This document shows positions 26,587-38,119 of a stretch of DNA of 64,000 nucleotides, one piece after another. A program made the position numbers and the translations under genes. Source of the stretch: Flavobacterium aquatile LMG 4008 = ATCC 11947 (lineage in GTDB: Bacteria > Bacteroidota > Bacteroidia > Flavobacteriales > Flavobacteriaceae); NCBI RefSeq assembly GCF_000757385.1, contig NZ_JRHH01000003.1, forward strand, positions 310,001 through 374,000, written 5' to 3'. The notes beneath the pieces were generated by a model. It was not told the origin of the DNA and searched no databases. It saw only the letters and a list, made by a program, of their open reading frames with translations. Numbering within the stretch: the first letter of the stretch is position 1; every line of letters begins with the position of its first letter.

Positions 26587-26697
26587 AAAGTATCGTATCG
26601 AATGAATACAATCACAAATAAACAAATAATCGTTTTATCTACTTAATAATTAACAATAATTTAGTTGCAAAGATTGGAAACTTCAAGCTTCCAACTA

Positions 26698-27045
26698 CTA
26701 ACTTCCGGCTTCCAATTCTTCCCAAAACTCGTAAGCTCTACGCAAATGCGGAATCACAATTGTACCTCCAACAAGCGTTGCAATTCCCATAGCTTCCATC
26801 ATTTCTTCTTTGGTAACGCCTTCTTTGAATGATGTTTCCAAATGGTATTTCACGCAATCATCACATCGTAAGACAGTTGATGCTACTAATCCTAAAAGTT
26901 CTTTGGTTTTTACATCAAGTGCACCTTCGGCATATGCATTAGTATCTAAATTGAAAATTCGTTTTACAATTTTATTATTATCAGCTAATAATTTTTCGTT
27001 CATTTTAGAACGGTATTCGTTGAATTCTTTAACTTGCTGGCTCAT
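26698..27045 (-). CDS. Carboxymuconolactone decarboxylase/AhpD-like family protein
   Basis: The 115-residue protein is all alpha-helical in pattern and contains the CxxC motif CDDCVKYHLE, the hallmark of the AhpD/CMD-type fold. This motif gives thiol-based peroxidase-reductant chemistry in AhpD; in many small family members the activity is unknown. The length matches single-domain CMD proteins. Its start overlaps the tatC end by 17 bases, so the two are co-translated. A redox role is inferred from the motif rather than shown. Confidence 0.85.
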   Translation of the reverse strand: MSQQVKEFNEYRSKMNEKLLADNNKIVKRIFNLDTNAYAEGALDVKTKELLGLVASTVLRCDDCVKYHLETSFKEGVTKEEMMEAMGIATLVGGTIVIPHLRRAYEFWEELEAGS

Positions 27046-27850
27046 TTTTTAATTTGTTTTTTACTACAACAGCCGATATAAAAATACTGGCTTCGTAAAT
27101 TAATAACATTGGAATAGATACTGTAATCTGACTTACAACATCTGGTGGAGTTATGATTGCGGCTACAATTAGCACAATTACAATGGTGTATTTTCTGTTG
27201 TTTCTTAAAAATGTTGGTGTTACTAATCCTAATTTGGTAAGAAAATAAATGATAATTGGTAATTCGAAAAACAATCCGCTGGCAATAACCGACGTTTTTA
27301 CCATACTGATATAGGATTCTGCTGTAAACGTATTTTCAACAATATCACTAATTTTGAAAGTAGCTAAAAAGTTAACCGACATTGGTACGATTACAAAATA
27401 CCCAAAGGCAACTCCCATAAAGAATAAAATCGATGCCACAAAGATAAAAACAGTCGCATTTTTCTTTTCTTTTTCGTACAAAGCTGGACTGATAAATTTC
27501 CAGAATTGCCATAAAATATAAGGAAAAGCCATTATGAAACCTGCCATGATACATATCCAGACAAATATATTTACTTGTCCTTCCATTTGTGTGTTTATTA
27601 TCTTAAAAGGAAGTTCGGTGACACAAATGTTATCGGCAAATCCTAAATAATTGGACGCATCACAAAAAAATCTGTAAGTGATAAAATCGGTTTTTGTTGG
27701 ACCGAAAATCAATACGTCGAAAATATAATCTGCAAAAAAATAGGCAACTATTCCCATTACCAAAATTCCTGCAGAGCAACGCACTAAAACCCATCTCAAT
27801 TCTTCAAGATGGTCTAAAAATGACATCTCTTTTATTGTTTTTTCAGTCAT
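27029..27850 (-). CDS. tatC: Sec-independent protein translocase subunit TatC
   Basis: The 273-residue protein starts MTEKTIKEMSFLDHLEELRW, matching the TatC N-terminal F(L/I)-x-HLxELR motif, and has six hydrophobic segments. TatC forms the receptor of the twin-arginine system with TatA/TatB and moves folded proteins across the inner membrane. An extra stretch between the first two membrane segments (with DASNYLGFADNIC) is longer than in E. coli TatC and is probably typical of Bacteroidota. It abuts kdsD by one base. The DUF1501 protein at 53781 could be a Tat client, which is a guess. Confidence 0.93.
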   Translation of the reverse strand: MTEKTIKEMSFLDHLEELRWVLVRCSAGILVMGIVAYFFADYIFDVLIFGPTKTDFITYRFFCDASNYLGFADNICVTELPFKIINTQMEGQVNIFVWICIMAGFIMAFPYILWQFWKFISPALYEKEKKNATVFIFVASILFFMGVAFGYFVIVPMSVNFLATFKISDIVENTFTAESYISMVKTSVIASGLFFELPIIIYFLTKLGLVTPTFLRNNRKYTIVIVLIVAAIITPPDVVSQITVSIPMLLIYEASIFISAVVVKNKLKNEPAS

Positions 27851-28815
27851 TATACTATTCCTTCTTTTAAAATATCATGCAAATGAATTACGCCTTTGTA
27901 TTCGCCATTATCTACAACAACCAATTGTGTTATCGAAAAATCTTCAAGAATATTAAGTGCATCAACAACCATATCGGTTGATTTTATCGTTTTTGGATGA
28001 ACCGTCATAATATCTTTGGCTATCAAACCAGTAATAGTTTCGGTTTTATTTAGCATTCTTCTAATGTCACCATCGGTTATAATTCCGACTACTTTATCAT
28101 TTTCAATAACTGCTGCAACTCCAAGTCGTTTTTCAGAAATTTCAACAATAACATTTTTAATGCTAGAATCTGGATTGACGAACGGTTTTCTTGTTGTATC
28201 GAGCATGTCTTGAACGCGCAACAATAATTTTTTACCCAATGCGCCACCAGGATGGTATTTTGCAAAATCTTCGGGTTTAAAATCGCGCATTTCCATTAGG
28301 CAAACTGCAATGGCATCACCCATAACTAATTGCGCTGTTGTGCTATTAGTTGGAGCTAAATTATTAGGGCAAGCTTCACTTTCAACATAAGTATTCAAAG
28401 TGTAATGTGCTTCTTTGCCTAAAAATGAAGTTGTATTTCCAGTAATGGCAATTAATTTATTTCCGAATCGTTTCAATAACGGAACCAAAACTTTAATTTC
28501 TGGACTGTTTCCGCTTTTAGAAATGCAAATCACAGCATCGCCGTCTTGAACCATACCTAAATCGCCATGAATTGCCTCAGAGGCATGTAAAAACATGGAT
28601 GGCGTTCCTGTAGAATTTAAAGTAGCTACAATTTTTTGAGCGATAATAGCGCTTTTTCCAATTCCGGTTACAATTAATCTTCCTTTAGAATTGTATATTT
28701 CTTGAACTGCATTTACAAACACATCATCAATAAAATCGGTCAGTTTTGCAATTGATTGACTTTCAGATACTATCGTTTTTTTTGCTGCAGTTATTATATT
28801 TTCTCTTGTTATCAA
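27850..28815 (-). CDS. kdsD: Arabinose-5-phosphate isomerase (KdsD/KpsF family)
   Basis: The 321-residue protein has an N-terminal SIS sugar-isomerase domain (GRLIVTGIGKSAIIAQK around residues 43-59, and CISKSGNSPEI) and two C-terminal CBS domains from about residue 205. This is the architecture of KdsD/KpsF, which interconverts ribulose-5-phosphate and arabinose-5-phosphate, the first step of Kdo synthesis for LPS. The start is TTG: no ATG precedes the SIS domain and homologues begin similarly. It overlaps tatC by one base and is divergent from recQ with 86 bases between starts. Confidence 0.9.
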   Translation of the reverse strand: MITRENIITAAKKTIVSESQSIAKLTDFIDDVFVNAVQEIYNSKGRLIVTGIGKSAIIAQKIVATLNSTGTPSMFLHASEAIHGDLGMVQDGDAVICISKSGNSPEIKVLVPLLKRFGNKLIAITGNTTSFLGKEAHYTLNTYVESEACPNNLAPTNSTTAQLVMGDAIAVCLMEMRDFKPEDFAKYHPGGALGKKLLLRVQDMLDTTRKPFVNPDSSIKNVIVEISEKRLGVAAVIENDKVVGIITDGDIRRMLNKTETITGLIAKDIMTVHPKTIKSTDMVVDALNILEDFSITQLVVVDNGEYKGVIHLHDILKEGIV

Positions 28816-28901
28816 AATTGTTTTGTTATAAAATTTGTGTGAATAAAAGAAAGTTGTATATTTATGGTTGCAAATTTATGTAAAAATACCATTAAGTCAG
28901 A

Positions 28902-31097
<2,196 letters not shown>

Positions 31098-31121
31098 AGT
31101 AAAATTCCAATTTTTTAAATT

Positions 31122-31170
31122 CCAAATTCCAAATTCCAATAGATATAGTGTTGGAATTTGGATTTTTTTT
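31122..31170 (+). terminator. Intrinsic terminator after recQ
   Basis: CCAAATTCCAA (31129-31139) and TTGGAATTTGG (31151-31161) form a perfect 11-base stem around an 11-base loop, followed by eight T's (31163-31170). The left arm is built from the repeated unit AAATTCCAA. It fits termination of recQ 25 to 73 bases after its stop. Confidence 0.85.
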
Positions 31171-31174
31171 GAAT

Positions 31175-31414
31175 CTAAACAGTGTAAAGTTCACCTCGAT
31201 GTGGCTTCAACGCGTCACGAACCTGAATCATATTTTCGTCGGTAACTACCATAAAGGCTATTGCGTACATTTCGTTATACACTTCAAATCCAGTAATTTC
31301 TATTGTTAATTTCTCTATTGCGATGTATTCTTTTAAATGAATTTCATGATGTTGCGCAGTTTTCTCAGATGCTGGTCCACGAAAATCCCAAATAAGTTTT
31401 ATTTTTCTTGACAT
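31175..31414 (-). CDS. Conserved small hypothetical protein
   Basis: The 79-residue protein (MSRKIKLIWDFRGP...) has no motif I recognise. It is a compact alternation of beta-like and helix-like stretches with an early HHEIHLKEY segment and the C-terminal GELYTV. It resembles small flavobacterial hypothetical proteins that I cannot name. It faces recQ convergently across the hairpin terminator and is divergent from the COG2509 gene. It could be a small cytoplasmic regulator or enzyme fragment, which is only a guess. Confidence 0.6.
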   Translation of the reverse strand: MSRKIKLIWDFRGPASEKTAQHHEIHLKEYIAIEKLTIEITGFEVYNEMYAIAFMVVTDENMIQVRDALKPHRGELYTV

Positions 31415-31483
31415 ATATTTTTTGTTCTACGGCAAAATTACAATAACAATTTTCAAATTACTATTTTTGTCAAAAATCTAATT

Positions 31484-33046
31484 ATGCCTCGCGAAATTCA
31501 AACTCAAGTTGCACCCGAAGTTGCTCACAACGAATCATTGCTTAATGAACATGTTGCCAAGCTATTCAATACTTCTGTAAAGGAAATTCAAAAGGTTATT
31601 GTGCTAAAACGTTCGATTGATGCACGTCAAAAAGCTATAAAATTTAATATTAAAGCGGATGTTTTTTTTGCTGGAGAAGAATTTGTAGCTCAAAAAATAG
31701 CACTTCCAAATTATAAAGATGTTTCCAATGCACAAGAAGTAATTGTAATTGGCGCTGGTCCAGCCGGATTATTCGCTGCTTTACAATTGATAGAATTGGG
31801 TTTGAAACCAATAGTTATTGAGCGTGGAAAAGATGTTCGTGGTCGTCGTCGCGATTTAAAAGCCATCAATGTTGATCATATAGTAAATGAAGATTCTAAC
31901 TATTGTTTTGGTGAAGGTGGAGCAGGAACGTATTCTGATGGAAAACTATACACGCGTTCTAAAAAACGTGGTGATGTAGATAGAATTCTAAAACTATTAG
32001 TTGCTTTTGGAGCTTCCGATGATATATTGGTTGAAGCACATCCGCACATTGGAACCAATAAACTACCTCAAATTATTCAAGATATTCGTGAGAAAATTAT
32101 CGAATTTGGCGGACAAGTTTTATTTGAAACTCGCGTCACCGATTTTATTGTAAAAAGTAATGAAATTCAAGGAGTTGTGCTGCAAAATGGCGATATAATT
32201 TCTGCTAATAAAGTTATTCTTGCTACAGGACATTCGGCGCGTGATATTTTTGAATTATTAGATAAAAAGAAAATTTTTATTGAAGCAAAACCATTTGCGT
32301 TAGGCGTTCGAGCAGAACATCCGCAGGAATTAATTGATAAAATTCAGTATTCTTGTGATTTTCGAGGTGACTATTTACCGCCATCGCCATATTCTATTGT
32401 AAAACAAGTAAATGGTCGTGGCATGTATTCGTTTTGTATGTGTCCGGGTGGCGTAATTGCTCCTTGTGCTACAAGTAATGGTGAAGTTGTAACTAACGGT
32501 TGGTCGCCTTCTAAACGTGATCAAAGTACTGCTAATTCTGGAATTGTAGTCGAATTAAAACTAGAAGATTTTAAACCCTTTGCAAAATTTGGTGCTTTAG
32601 CCGGAATGGAATTTCAAAAATCAATCGAGCAAAAAGCGTGGCATTTGGCAGGACAAACTCAGAAAGTTCCAGCCCAACGAATGGTAGATTTTACCAAAAA
32701 TAAAGTTTCCTCAGATATTCCAAAGACTTCTTATGTTCCTGGAACAACATCGGTAGAAATGGGACAAGTTTTTCCGGGTTTTCTTACTCAAATTATGAGA
32801 GAAGGATTTAATGAATTTGGCAAAACTATGCGCGGTTATTTAACCAACGATGCCATTCTTCATGCACCAGAAAGTAGAACTTCATCGCCAGTTAGAATTC
32901 CAAGAGATAATGAAACCTTAGAACATGTTCAAATAAAAGGTTTGTATCCTTGTGGAGAAGGCGCAGGTTATGCAGGTGGAATTATTTCGGCAGCAATTGA
33001 TGGAGAAAAATGTGCTTTGAAAATTGCCGAAGTTTTAAAAATTTAA
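31484..33046 (+). CDS. FAD-dependent oxidoreductase, COG2509 family
   Basis: The 520-residue protein has a Rossmann FAD-binding motif VIVIGAGPAGLFAAL (glycines at 90-95) after a ~85-residue N-terminal domain. It has the family-specific stretches CFGEGGAGTYSDGKLYTRS, SFCMCPGGVIAPC and, near the C-terminus, GEGAGYAGGIISAAIDG. This is the COG2509 'uncharacterised FAD-dependent dehydrogenase' group, widespread but with no agreed substrate. It is a single gene starting 69 bases from the divergent small gene. Full length for the family; no truncation seen. Redox function is well supported; substrate is unknown. Confidence 0.88.
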   Translation: MPREIQTQVAPEVAHNESLLNEHVAKLFNTSVKEIQKVIVLKRSIDARQKAIKFNIKADVFFAGEEFVAQKIALPNYKDVSNAQEVIVIGAGPAGLFAALQLIELGLKPIVIERGKDVRGRRRDLKAINVDHIVNEDSNYCFGEGGAGTYSDGKLYTRSKKRGDVDRILKLLVAFGASDDILVEAHPHIGTNKLPQIIQDIREKIIEFGGQVLFETRVTDFIVKSNEIQGVVLQNGDIISANKVILATGHSARDIFELLDKKKIFIEAKPFALGVRAEHPQELIDKIQYSCDFRGDYLPPSPYSIVKQVNGRGMYSFCMCPGGVIAPCATSNGEVVTNGWSPSKRDQSTANSGIVVELKLEDFKPFAKFGALAGMEFQKSIEQKAWHLAGQTQKVPAQRMVDFTKNKVSSDIPKTSYVPGTTSVEMGQVFPGFLTQIMREGFNEFGKTMRGYLTNDAILHAPESRTSSPVRIPRDNETLEHVQIKGLYPCGEGAGYAGGIISAAIDGEKCALKIAEVLKI

Positions 33047-33110
33047 AAATAAAGTAGGGTGATTGATTTTTGAGTTGTCTTAGCTTTAAACACTAAAAAT
33101 ATAAATTATT

Positions 33111-34175
33111 ATGAAAAAATTAAAAATCCTATTTTTGTTTACAGCTATTTCTTTAGCCACTTTGAACTCTTGTACCGATAACGATTCTGTTCAAAATGAA
33201 GTAGAAACTAAAAAAAGTTTTTCTTTAAGAACTACTTTGAATGAATTAAAAAAAGCCAACAATATTTCAGGAAAAAATACTGCAACTACACCAGCAGATC
33301 CATTTTGCTTTGAATTTATTTTCCCTTTAAATTTATCATACAACAATGGTACAGTAGTTTCTGTTTCTTCAATAAATGGAATTTTAGATTTATTAGTTAA
33401 TGAAACTGCAACACTGTATATTGAGGGAATTGAATTTCCTTTTCAGGTGAATGTAGCTACAGCCGATTCTGCAAATCCATTAACAATTAATAATGAAGCC
33501 GATTTCGAGGCTCTAATTGAAAGTTGTGGATTCGAGAATTACGAAGACTATGTTGCCACAGGAATATGTTATGATTTTGTTTATCCCTATTCGATTGTGA
33601 ATCAAGCTGGTGATACGATTGTTATTAACAGTGAAGCAGAATTATTTGCTGAAGTTAGTACAACAACAGGAAATGATATCTATGATTTAGTGTTTCCAAT
33701 ATCGGTGACTTATCAAGGACAAACGGTTGTTTTAAATACTGTTTATGATTTGGTTGATATGGATAATAATTGTGTAACGTCAACAGATCCATGTGATTGC
33801 GATTTAATTTATGCGCCAGTTTGTGTTGCGACAACAACTGGAATCGTTGAATTTCCAAATGCTTGTATAGCAGAATGTGAAGGATTTACTACTGCCGATT
33901 TTGTTAATTGCACTTCTTCACCTGGTCCTGGATTTGATGGACTTGGTACTTGTTTTACAATTCAATATCCAGTTCAAGTTCAATATCAAGGAGCATTGGT
34001 TACTGTAAATGATGATAATGAATTATTTAGTTATGCTAATACAACTACAGGAGAATTACCTATTAATTATCCAATAACAATTATTTCATTTGCAACTCCT
34101 ACAACTCCAAGTCAAACGTATACTATTTCAAGCGAAGCTGCTTTAATAGATATTACAGCAACAATTTGTAATTAA
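33111..34175 (+). CDS. Repeat-containing lipoprotein with Kazal-like cysteine module
   Basis: The 354-residue protein has a lipoprotein signal peptide with lipobox LNSC (Cys21), so it would be anchored at a membrane, probably the outer membrane. Its body repeats a module with the pattern C(F/Y)x(F/I)x(F/Y)P...G..V.V.S..E(L/I), seen near residues 66, 153 and 281. Between the second and third modules is a six-cysteine stretch (Cys 228, 230, 238, 252, 256 and 267) with YAPVC. This resembles a Kazal-type protease-inhibitor domain. It lies just upstream of the sigma/FecR/TonB-receptor genes, so it may be part of that signalling set. Protease inhibition is a hypothesis. Confidence 0.75.
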   Translation: MKKLKILFLFTAISLATLNSCTDNDSVQNEVETKKSFSLRTTLNELKKANNISGKNTATTPADPFCFEFIFPLNLSYNNGTVVSVSSINGILDLLVNETATLYIEGIEFPFQVNVATADSANPLTINNEADFEALIESCGFENYEDYVATGICYDFVYPYSIVNQAGDTIVINSEAELFAEVSTTTGNDIYDLVFPISVTYQGQTVVLNTVYDLVDMDNNCVTSTDPCDCDLIYAPVCVATTTGIVEFPNACIAECEGFTTADFVNCTSSPGPGFDGLGTCFTIQYPVQVQYQGALVTVNDDNELFSYANTTTGELPINYPITIISFATPTTPSQTYTISSEAALIDITATICN

Positions 34176-34257
34176 TTTTTTTAAATAAAGTTGGGTTAAT
34201 TGAATTTCATTGCCATCTAATTTGAAAAAGAAATTAGGTGGTAATGATTTTAAAAAT

Positions 34258-34785
34258 ATGGATACATCAAATACAATATCTACTTCTTGTTTATGTTCTA
34301 ATGCAGTTTTTAAATCGATTTTCGAATCGAATTATAAACTAATTAGAAACTATTTGATATACAAATATAAAGATGTTGATCGAGCTGAAGATGTAGCCCA
34401 AAATGCCTTTGTAATTCTGTGGGAAAATTGTTCAAATTTGAAGCCAGAGCAAGCCAAAAGTTTTCTTTTTACAACAGCAATTCGACTTTCGCTCAATGAA
34501 ATTAAGCATGATAAAGTGGTTTCTAATTTTGAATTATTTTCTAATAAAAATGAATTAAATTCAGAATCACCTGAGTTTTTATTAGAAGAAACCGAGTTAA
34601 AAAAGCAACTTGAACTAGCCATAAATCAATTGCCAGAAAAACAGAGAGTAGTATTTTTAATGAATCGATTTGATAATCAATCTTACACCGAAATTGCTTT
34701 GTCATTAGGATTGTCTGTTAAAGCAATTGAAAAAAGAATGCATTTGGCGTTACTAACTTTAAGAAAAGTGATGAAAAGCATCTAA
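34258..34785 (+). CDS. ECF-type RNA polymerase sigma factor
   Basis: The protein (175 residues from the ATG at 34258; the frame extends to a TTG at 34210) has sigma-70 region 2 with FESNYKLIRNYLIYKYKDVD and AEDVAQNAFVILWEN. Region 4 shows LPEKQRVVFLMNRFDNQSY and TEIALSLGLSVKAIEKRM. Both are typical of Bacteroidota ECF factors of the FecI-like group. It would direct transcription of a target set when released by the FecR protein encoded 23 bases downstream. The upstream lipoprotein stop is 82 bases away, so co-transcription with it is possible. Region 4 has the helix-turn-helix that would contact -35-type boxes. Confidence 0.92.
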   Translation: MDTSNTISTSCLCSNAVFKSIFESNYKLIRNYLIYKYKDVDRAEDVAQNAFVILWENCSNLKPEQAKSFLFTTAIRLSLNEIKHDKVVSNFELFSNKNELNSESPEFLLEETELKKQLELAINQLPEKQRVVFLMNRFDNQSYTEIALSLGLSVKAIEKRMHLALLTLRKVMKSI

Positions 34786-34808
34786 TTACACTTTTTAAAA
34801 ATTACAAA

Positions 34809-35711
34809 ATGGAACATAATAACGATACATTTCTATCCGATTGGTTGGCTGATAAAATTTCAGACGATCAATTAAAGCAGTTGGTTTCTAATGAGGATTT
34901 TGTTGCTTTTCAAAAGCTGAAAAACGCTCTTAGTAATTATACTGTTTCTAAACCTGACATGGAACAAAGTTTTGCCAAAATCCAACATAAAATTGAAAGT
35001 AAAAAGACGAAAAAGCAACCCAAGATTCTTCATTTGTGGAAATATGTAACTGTTGCTGCCAGTTTGCTTTTGTTTTTTGGATTGTATCAAACGTTTTATT
35101 TTTCAAATAAGGTCGCAACCGATTTTGGTTCGACGGAATCAATTACTTTAAATGACAATTCGAAAGTTACTTTAAATGCCAAATCGGAATTGTCTTATCC
35201 TAATTTTTTTCTTTGGAATCGTTCCTTGAAATTGGAAGGCGAAGCTTTTTTTGAAGTGCAAAAAGGAAGCAAATTTACAGTAGAAACATCTCTTGGTAAA
35301 ATAACCGTTTTGGGTACAAAATTTAATGCAACAAGTTTCGATGATTTTTTTGAAGTGGTTTGTTATGAAGGTAAAGTTAAAGTAGAAAATAAGGATAAAA
35401 CTACTATTTTAACCCAAGGAGAAACGGTTAGAGTATATCAAAATTCGTATAGCAATCATCCTCAAAAAAATGCTCAGAAGCCAGAATGGATTTTGGGAGA
35501 ATCGTCTTTTAAAAATGTTCCAATTCGTTATGTTTTAGATAAATTTGAAATGCAGTTTAATATCAAAGTTGACTATCCTAAAACTATAGAAAACATTAAA
35601 TTTACAGGAAGTTTTAGTAATAAAAATATGGATACTGCCATTAAAACAATATGTATTCCATTGCATTTAAAGTACGTAATTAATAAACAAACCATCTCGT
35701 TATCTGAATGA
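34809..35711 (+). CDS. FecR-family anti-sigma factor
   Basis: The 300-residue protein has an N-terminal sigma-binding region, one membrane segment (about residues 77-98) and a periplasmic FecR domain (GSTESITLNDNSKVTLNAKS and EGEAFFEVQKG). A C-terminal DUF4974-type domain is seen from about 230 (NVPIRYVLDKFEMQFNIKV). These proteins hold the sigma factor at the inner membrane until the TonB receptor's N-terminal domain signals ligand. It overlaps the receptor gene as ATGA and follows the sigma gene by 23 bases. The function is well supported by domain order and neighbours; the ligand is unknown. Confidence 0.92.
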   Translation: MEHNNDTFLSDWLADKISDDQLKQLVSNEDFVAFQKLKNALSNYTVSKPDMEQSFAKIQHKIESKKTKKQPKILHLWKYVTVAASLLLFFGLYQTFYFSNKVATDFGSTESITLNDNSKVTLNAKSELSYPNFFLWNRSLKLEGEAFFEVQKGSKFTVETSLGKITVLGTKFNATSFDDFFEVVCYEGKVKVENKDKTTILTQGETVRVYQNSYSNHPQKNAQKPEWILGESSFKNVPIRYVLDKFEMQFNIKVDYPKTIENIKFTGSFSNKNMDTAIKTICIPLHLKYVINKQTISLSE

Positions 35712-38002
35712 AAAAACTACTCCTTTTTTTATTCATGAATCTTTTTCTTCAAAATTTATGGGCGCAAAAAATTGAGAAACATCAATTTTCCTATTCTTCC
35801 GAAGCATTAGATAAAGTGGTACTTGACGTTGAAAATAAATTCAGTGTCAAGTATTCTTATGTTGACGAAATTCTAAATGATAAAACGATATCATTAGTAA
35901 AAAAGAAGTATTCTTTAGACGAAATTAATTTAGAAATTGAAAAACAAACGCACTTAAAAATTGTAAAAATTGATAATAGATTTTACTCTTTAGTTAAAAA
36001 TGAAGAAGAAAATAGTGAAAAAATCACTTACCTCGATGTTATTTTAATTGAAGGTTTTCTCGCTAAAGGAATCAATAAAACTAACGAAAAATACATCATC
36101 TATCCTCAAAAAGTAGAAACGCTTCCGGGCGTAACTGATGCTGATGTTTTATTGTCTTTGCAACAACTTCCAGGTGTAAAAAGTCCGAACGAAACTGCTA
36201 CAGGTTTGCATGTTCGTGGTGGTACTTCCGACCAGAATTTGGTGCTTTGGGACGGAATTAGATTGTATCATCCAGGACATTTATTTGGAATGATTTCTGG
36301 CATTAATCCTGCTATTTCACAATCGGTTAATTTTTACAATAAAGCTGTTAATCCCAAATTTGGGGAACGAATTTCAAGTATAATCGATATAAAATCATCT
36401 GATAAAATTGTTGGCCAATTGGAAGGAAATGCTGGCTTGAATGCACTAAATGCTGACCTAGATATAAAAGCACCTTTGTTAAAAGAGAAGTTAGGTATTC
36501 AAGTAGCGGTAAGAAAATCAGTAACAGAATGGTTTCAATCGCCTACTTTTAGACAATTAGAAGACAAAGTTTTCCAGAATACCGTTTTTAATAATTTTGA
36601 TGATCAAAATAAATTTCAGTTTCAAGATTTCTCTACCAAATTGAATTTTAAACCTACTGAAAATGCATCGATTTCTTTGTCTGGAATTTATATCGATAAT
36701 GATTTGAAATACACAAATAAAACCAAAGATAGTTCGACAGATAATCAGCAAATGAATATTTCCAACTATGGTTTTAGCATTAATTGGAGTCAAAAATATT
36801 CTTCTAGATTCCATCAGAAAGTACTGCTTTTTTATTCAAATTATGATTTTGATTACGAAAAAAAAGAACAATTTTCTCCATCAGAATTTGAAGCCTATAA
36901 AAAGGTAAATAGAATAACAGATTCGGGTTTAGAAGCTAATTTTAATTATCTTTTTAATTCTAAATTTACTCTTGATTTTGGTTATCAGTTGTTTGGTAAT
37001 GATGTGTCGCATTTATTCAATACATTCAATCAAGATTTGGGCGTTGTTTTGAGTTTGAAACAAGTTTATACCATCAACCATGTTGGTTATTCCTATTTAA
37101 AATTTGATGCTAAAAATTGGAGCCTGTATTCGGGTTTTCGATTGAGTAAATTCAGTACTAATGGCACTGTTTTTGAACCAAGAGTTTTAGTTCAAAAAAG
37201 ATTTTCCGAACATTTTATTTGGCAAATTTCTTATGAAAGGAGAAGTCAGATTTTAAGCCAAGTTCGTGAGAACACGATTAATGATTTGAGTTTAGAAAAT
37301 TATGTTTGGGCATTGTCAGACAATTCTAGTTATCCGATTCAAAAAGCTAATCATTTTGCTACAGGAATCATTTTAAAAAAGGACAATTGGCTATTGGATT
37401 TAGATATTTATCGTAAACAAATTGATGGAATTACTACATCTACTTTTGGATTTTCGAATCAGAATGTAACTTCAATTTACAAAGGAAACGGATTTACAAA
37501 TGGTTTAGATTTATTGCTTCAAAAAACCGCTAGAGATTGGAGCGCTTGGATGACTTATACTTTTCAAGATTCACAAAACAGATTTGAAACCATCAATAAC
37601 TTCAATTATTTTTTGGTAAATTCTAATGTAAAGCATGCGCTGAATTTGTCATTTAATAAAAAATGGAACAAGTATTCGGTAACAGCAGGATGGTTTTTGC
37701 ATTCGGGAAAACCATACAGTTTATTGGATGAAAATGAACAAGCAACCGACTTAAATGCTAAAACACTTCCGGCTTATCACAGACTTGATGTGTCAGGATT
37801 TTATCAGTTTTACAACAAGGATAACAAAAACTTAAAAGTTGGTTTTTCAATCTACAATTGTTACAATAACCGAACAGTAATCAGTAAAGAATTTGAAAGA
37901 AAATTTTCTGATTTTGGTGATTTTGCAACTCCGAGATATGCTGTAAAAGATTATTATTCTCTCGGAATTACTCCTAATATTTTTGTTAGAATGAGTTTTT
38001 AA
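35708..38002 (+). CDS. STN-containing TonB-dependent outer membrane receptor
   Basis: The 764-residue protein has a signal peptide (MKKLLLFLFMNLFLQNLWAQ), then an STN-type domain (about residues 20-98, with FSYSSEALDKVVLDVENK). A plug follows with LPGVTDADVLLSLQQLPGVK and TGLHVRGGTSDQNLVLWDG. The long C-terminal part with many aromatic-rich beta-strand segments ends in YSLGITPNIFVRMSF, as expected for a 22-strand barrel. STN domains contact FecR-type anti-sigma factors, so this is the sensor of the set. There is no SusD partner next to it, so it is not a typical SusCD carbohydrate pair. The substrate is unknown. Confidence 0.93.
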   Translation: MKKLLLFLFMNLFLQNLWAQKIEKHQFSYSSEALDKVVLDVENKFSVKYSYVDEILNDKTISLVKKKYSLDEINLEIEKQTHLKIVKIDNRFYSLVKNEEENSEKITYLDVILIEGFLAKGINKTNEKYIIYPQKVETLPGVTDADVLLSLQQLPGVKSPNETATGLHVRGGTSDQNLVLWDGIRLYHPGHLFGMISGINPAISQSVNFYNKAVNPKFGERISSIIDIKSSDKIVGQLEGNAGLNALNADLDIKAPLLKEKLGIQVAVRKSVTEWFQSPTFRQLEDKVFQNTVFNNFDDQNKFQFQDFSTKLNFKPTENASISLSGIYIDNDLKYTNKTKDSSTDNQQMNISNYGFSINWSQKYSSRFHQKVLLFYSNYDFDYEKKEQFSPSEFEAYKKVNRITDSGLEANFNYLFNSKFTLDFGYQLFGNDVSHLFNTFNQDLGVVLSLKQVYTINHVGYSYLKFDAKNWSLYSGFRLSKFSTNGTVFEPRVLVQKRFSEHFIWQISYERRSQILSQVRENTINDLSLENYVWALSDNSSYPIQKANHFATGIILKKDNWLLDLDIYRKQIDGITTSTFGFSNQNVTSIYKGNGFTNGLDLLLQKTARDWSAWMTYTFQDSQNRFETINNFNYFLVNSNVKHALNLSFNKKWNKYSVTAGWFLHSGKPYSLLDENEQATDLNAKTLPAYHRLDVSGFYQFYNKDNKNLKVGFSIYNCYNNRTVISKEFERKFSDFGDFATPRYAVKDYYSLGITPNIFVRMSF

Positions 38003-38119
38003 ATCTTCCTTTATAAATAATTCATTTTAATTTTTAATACATCGTTTTAGTTAATTTCTTTCTATGTATTGATGTTCAACATATTCGTTTATTGAGTAAT
38101 TTTATAAAAAATAAATTTT

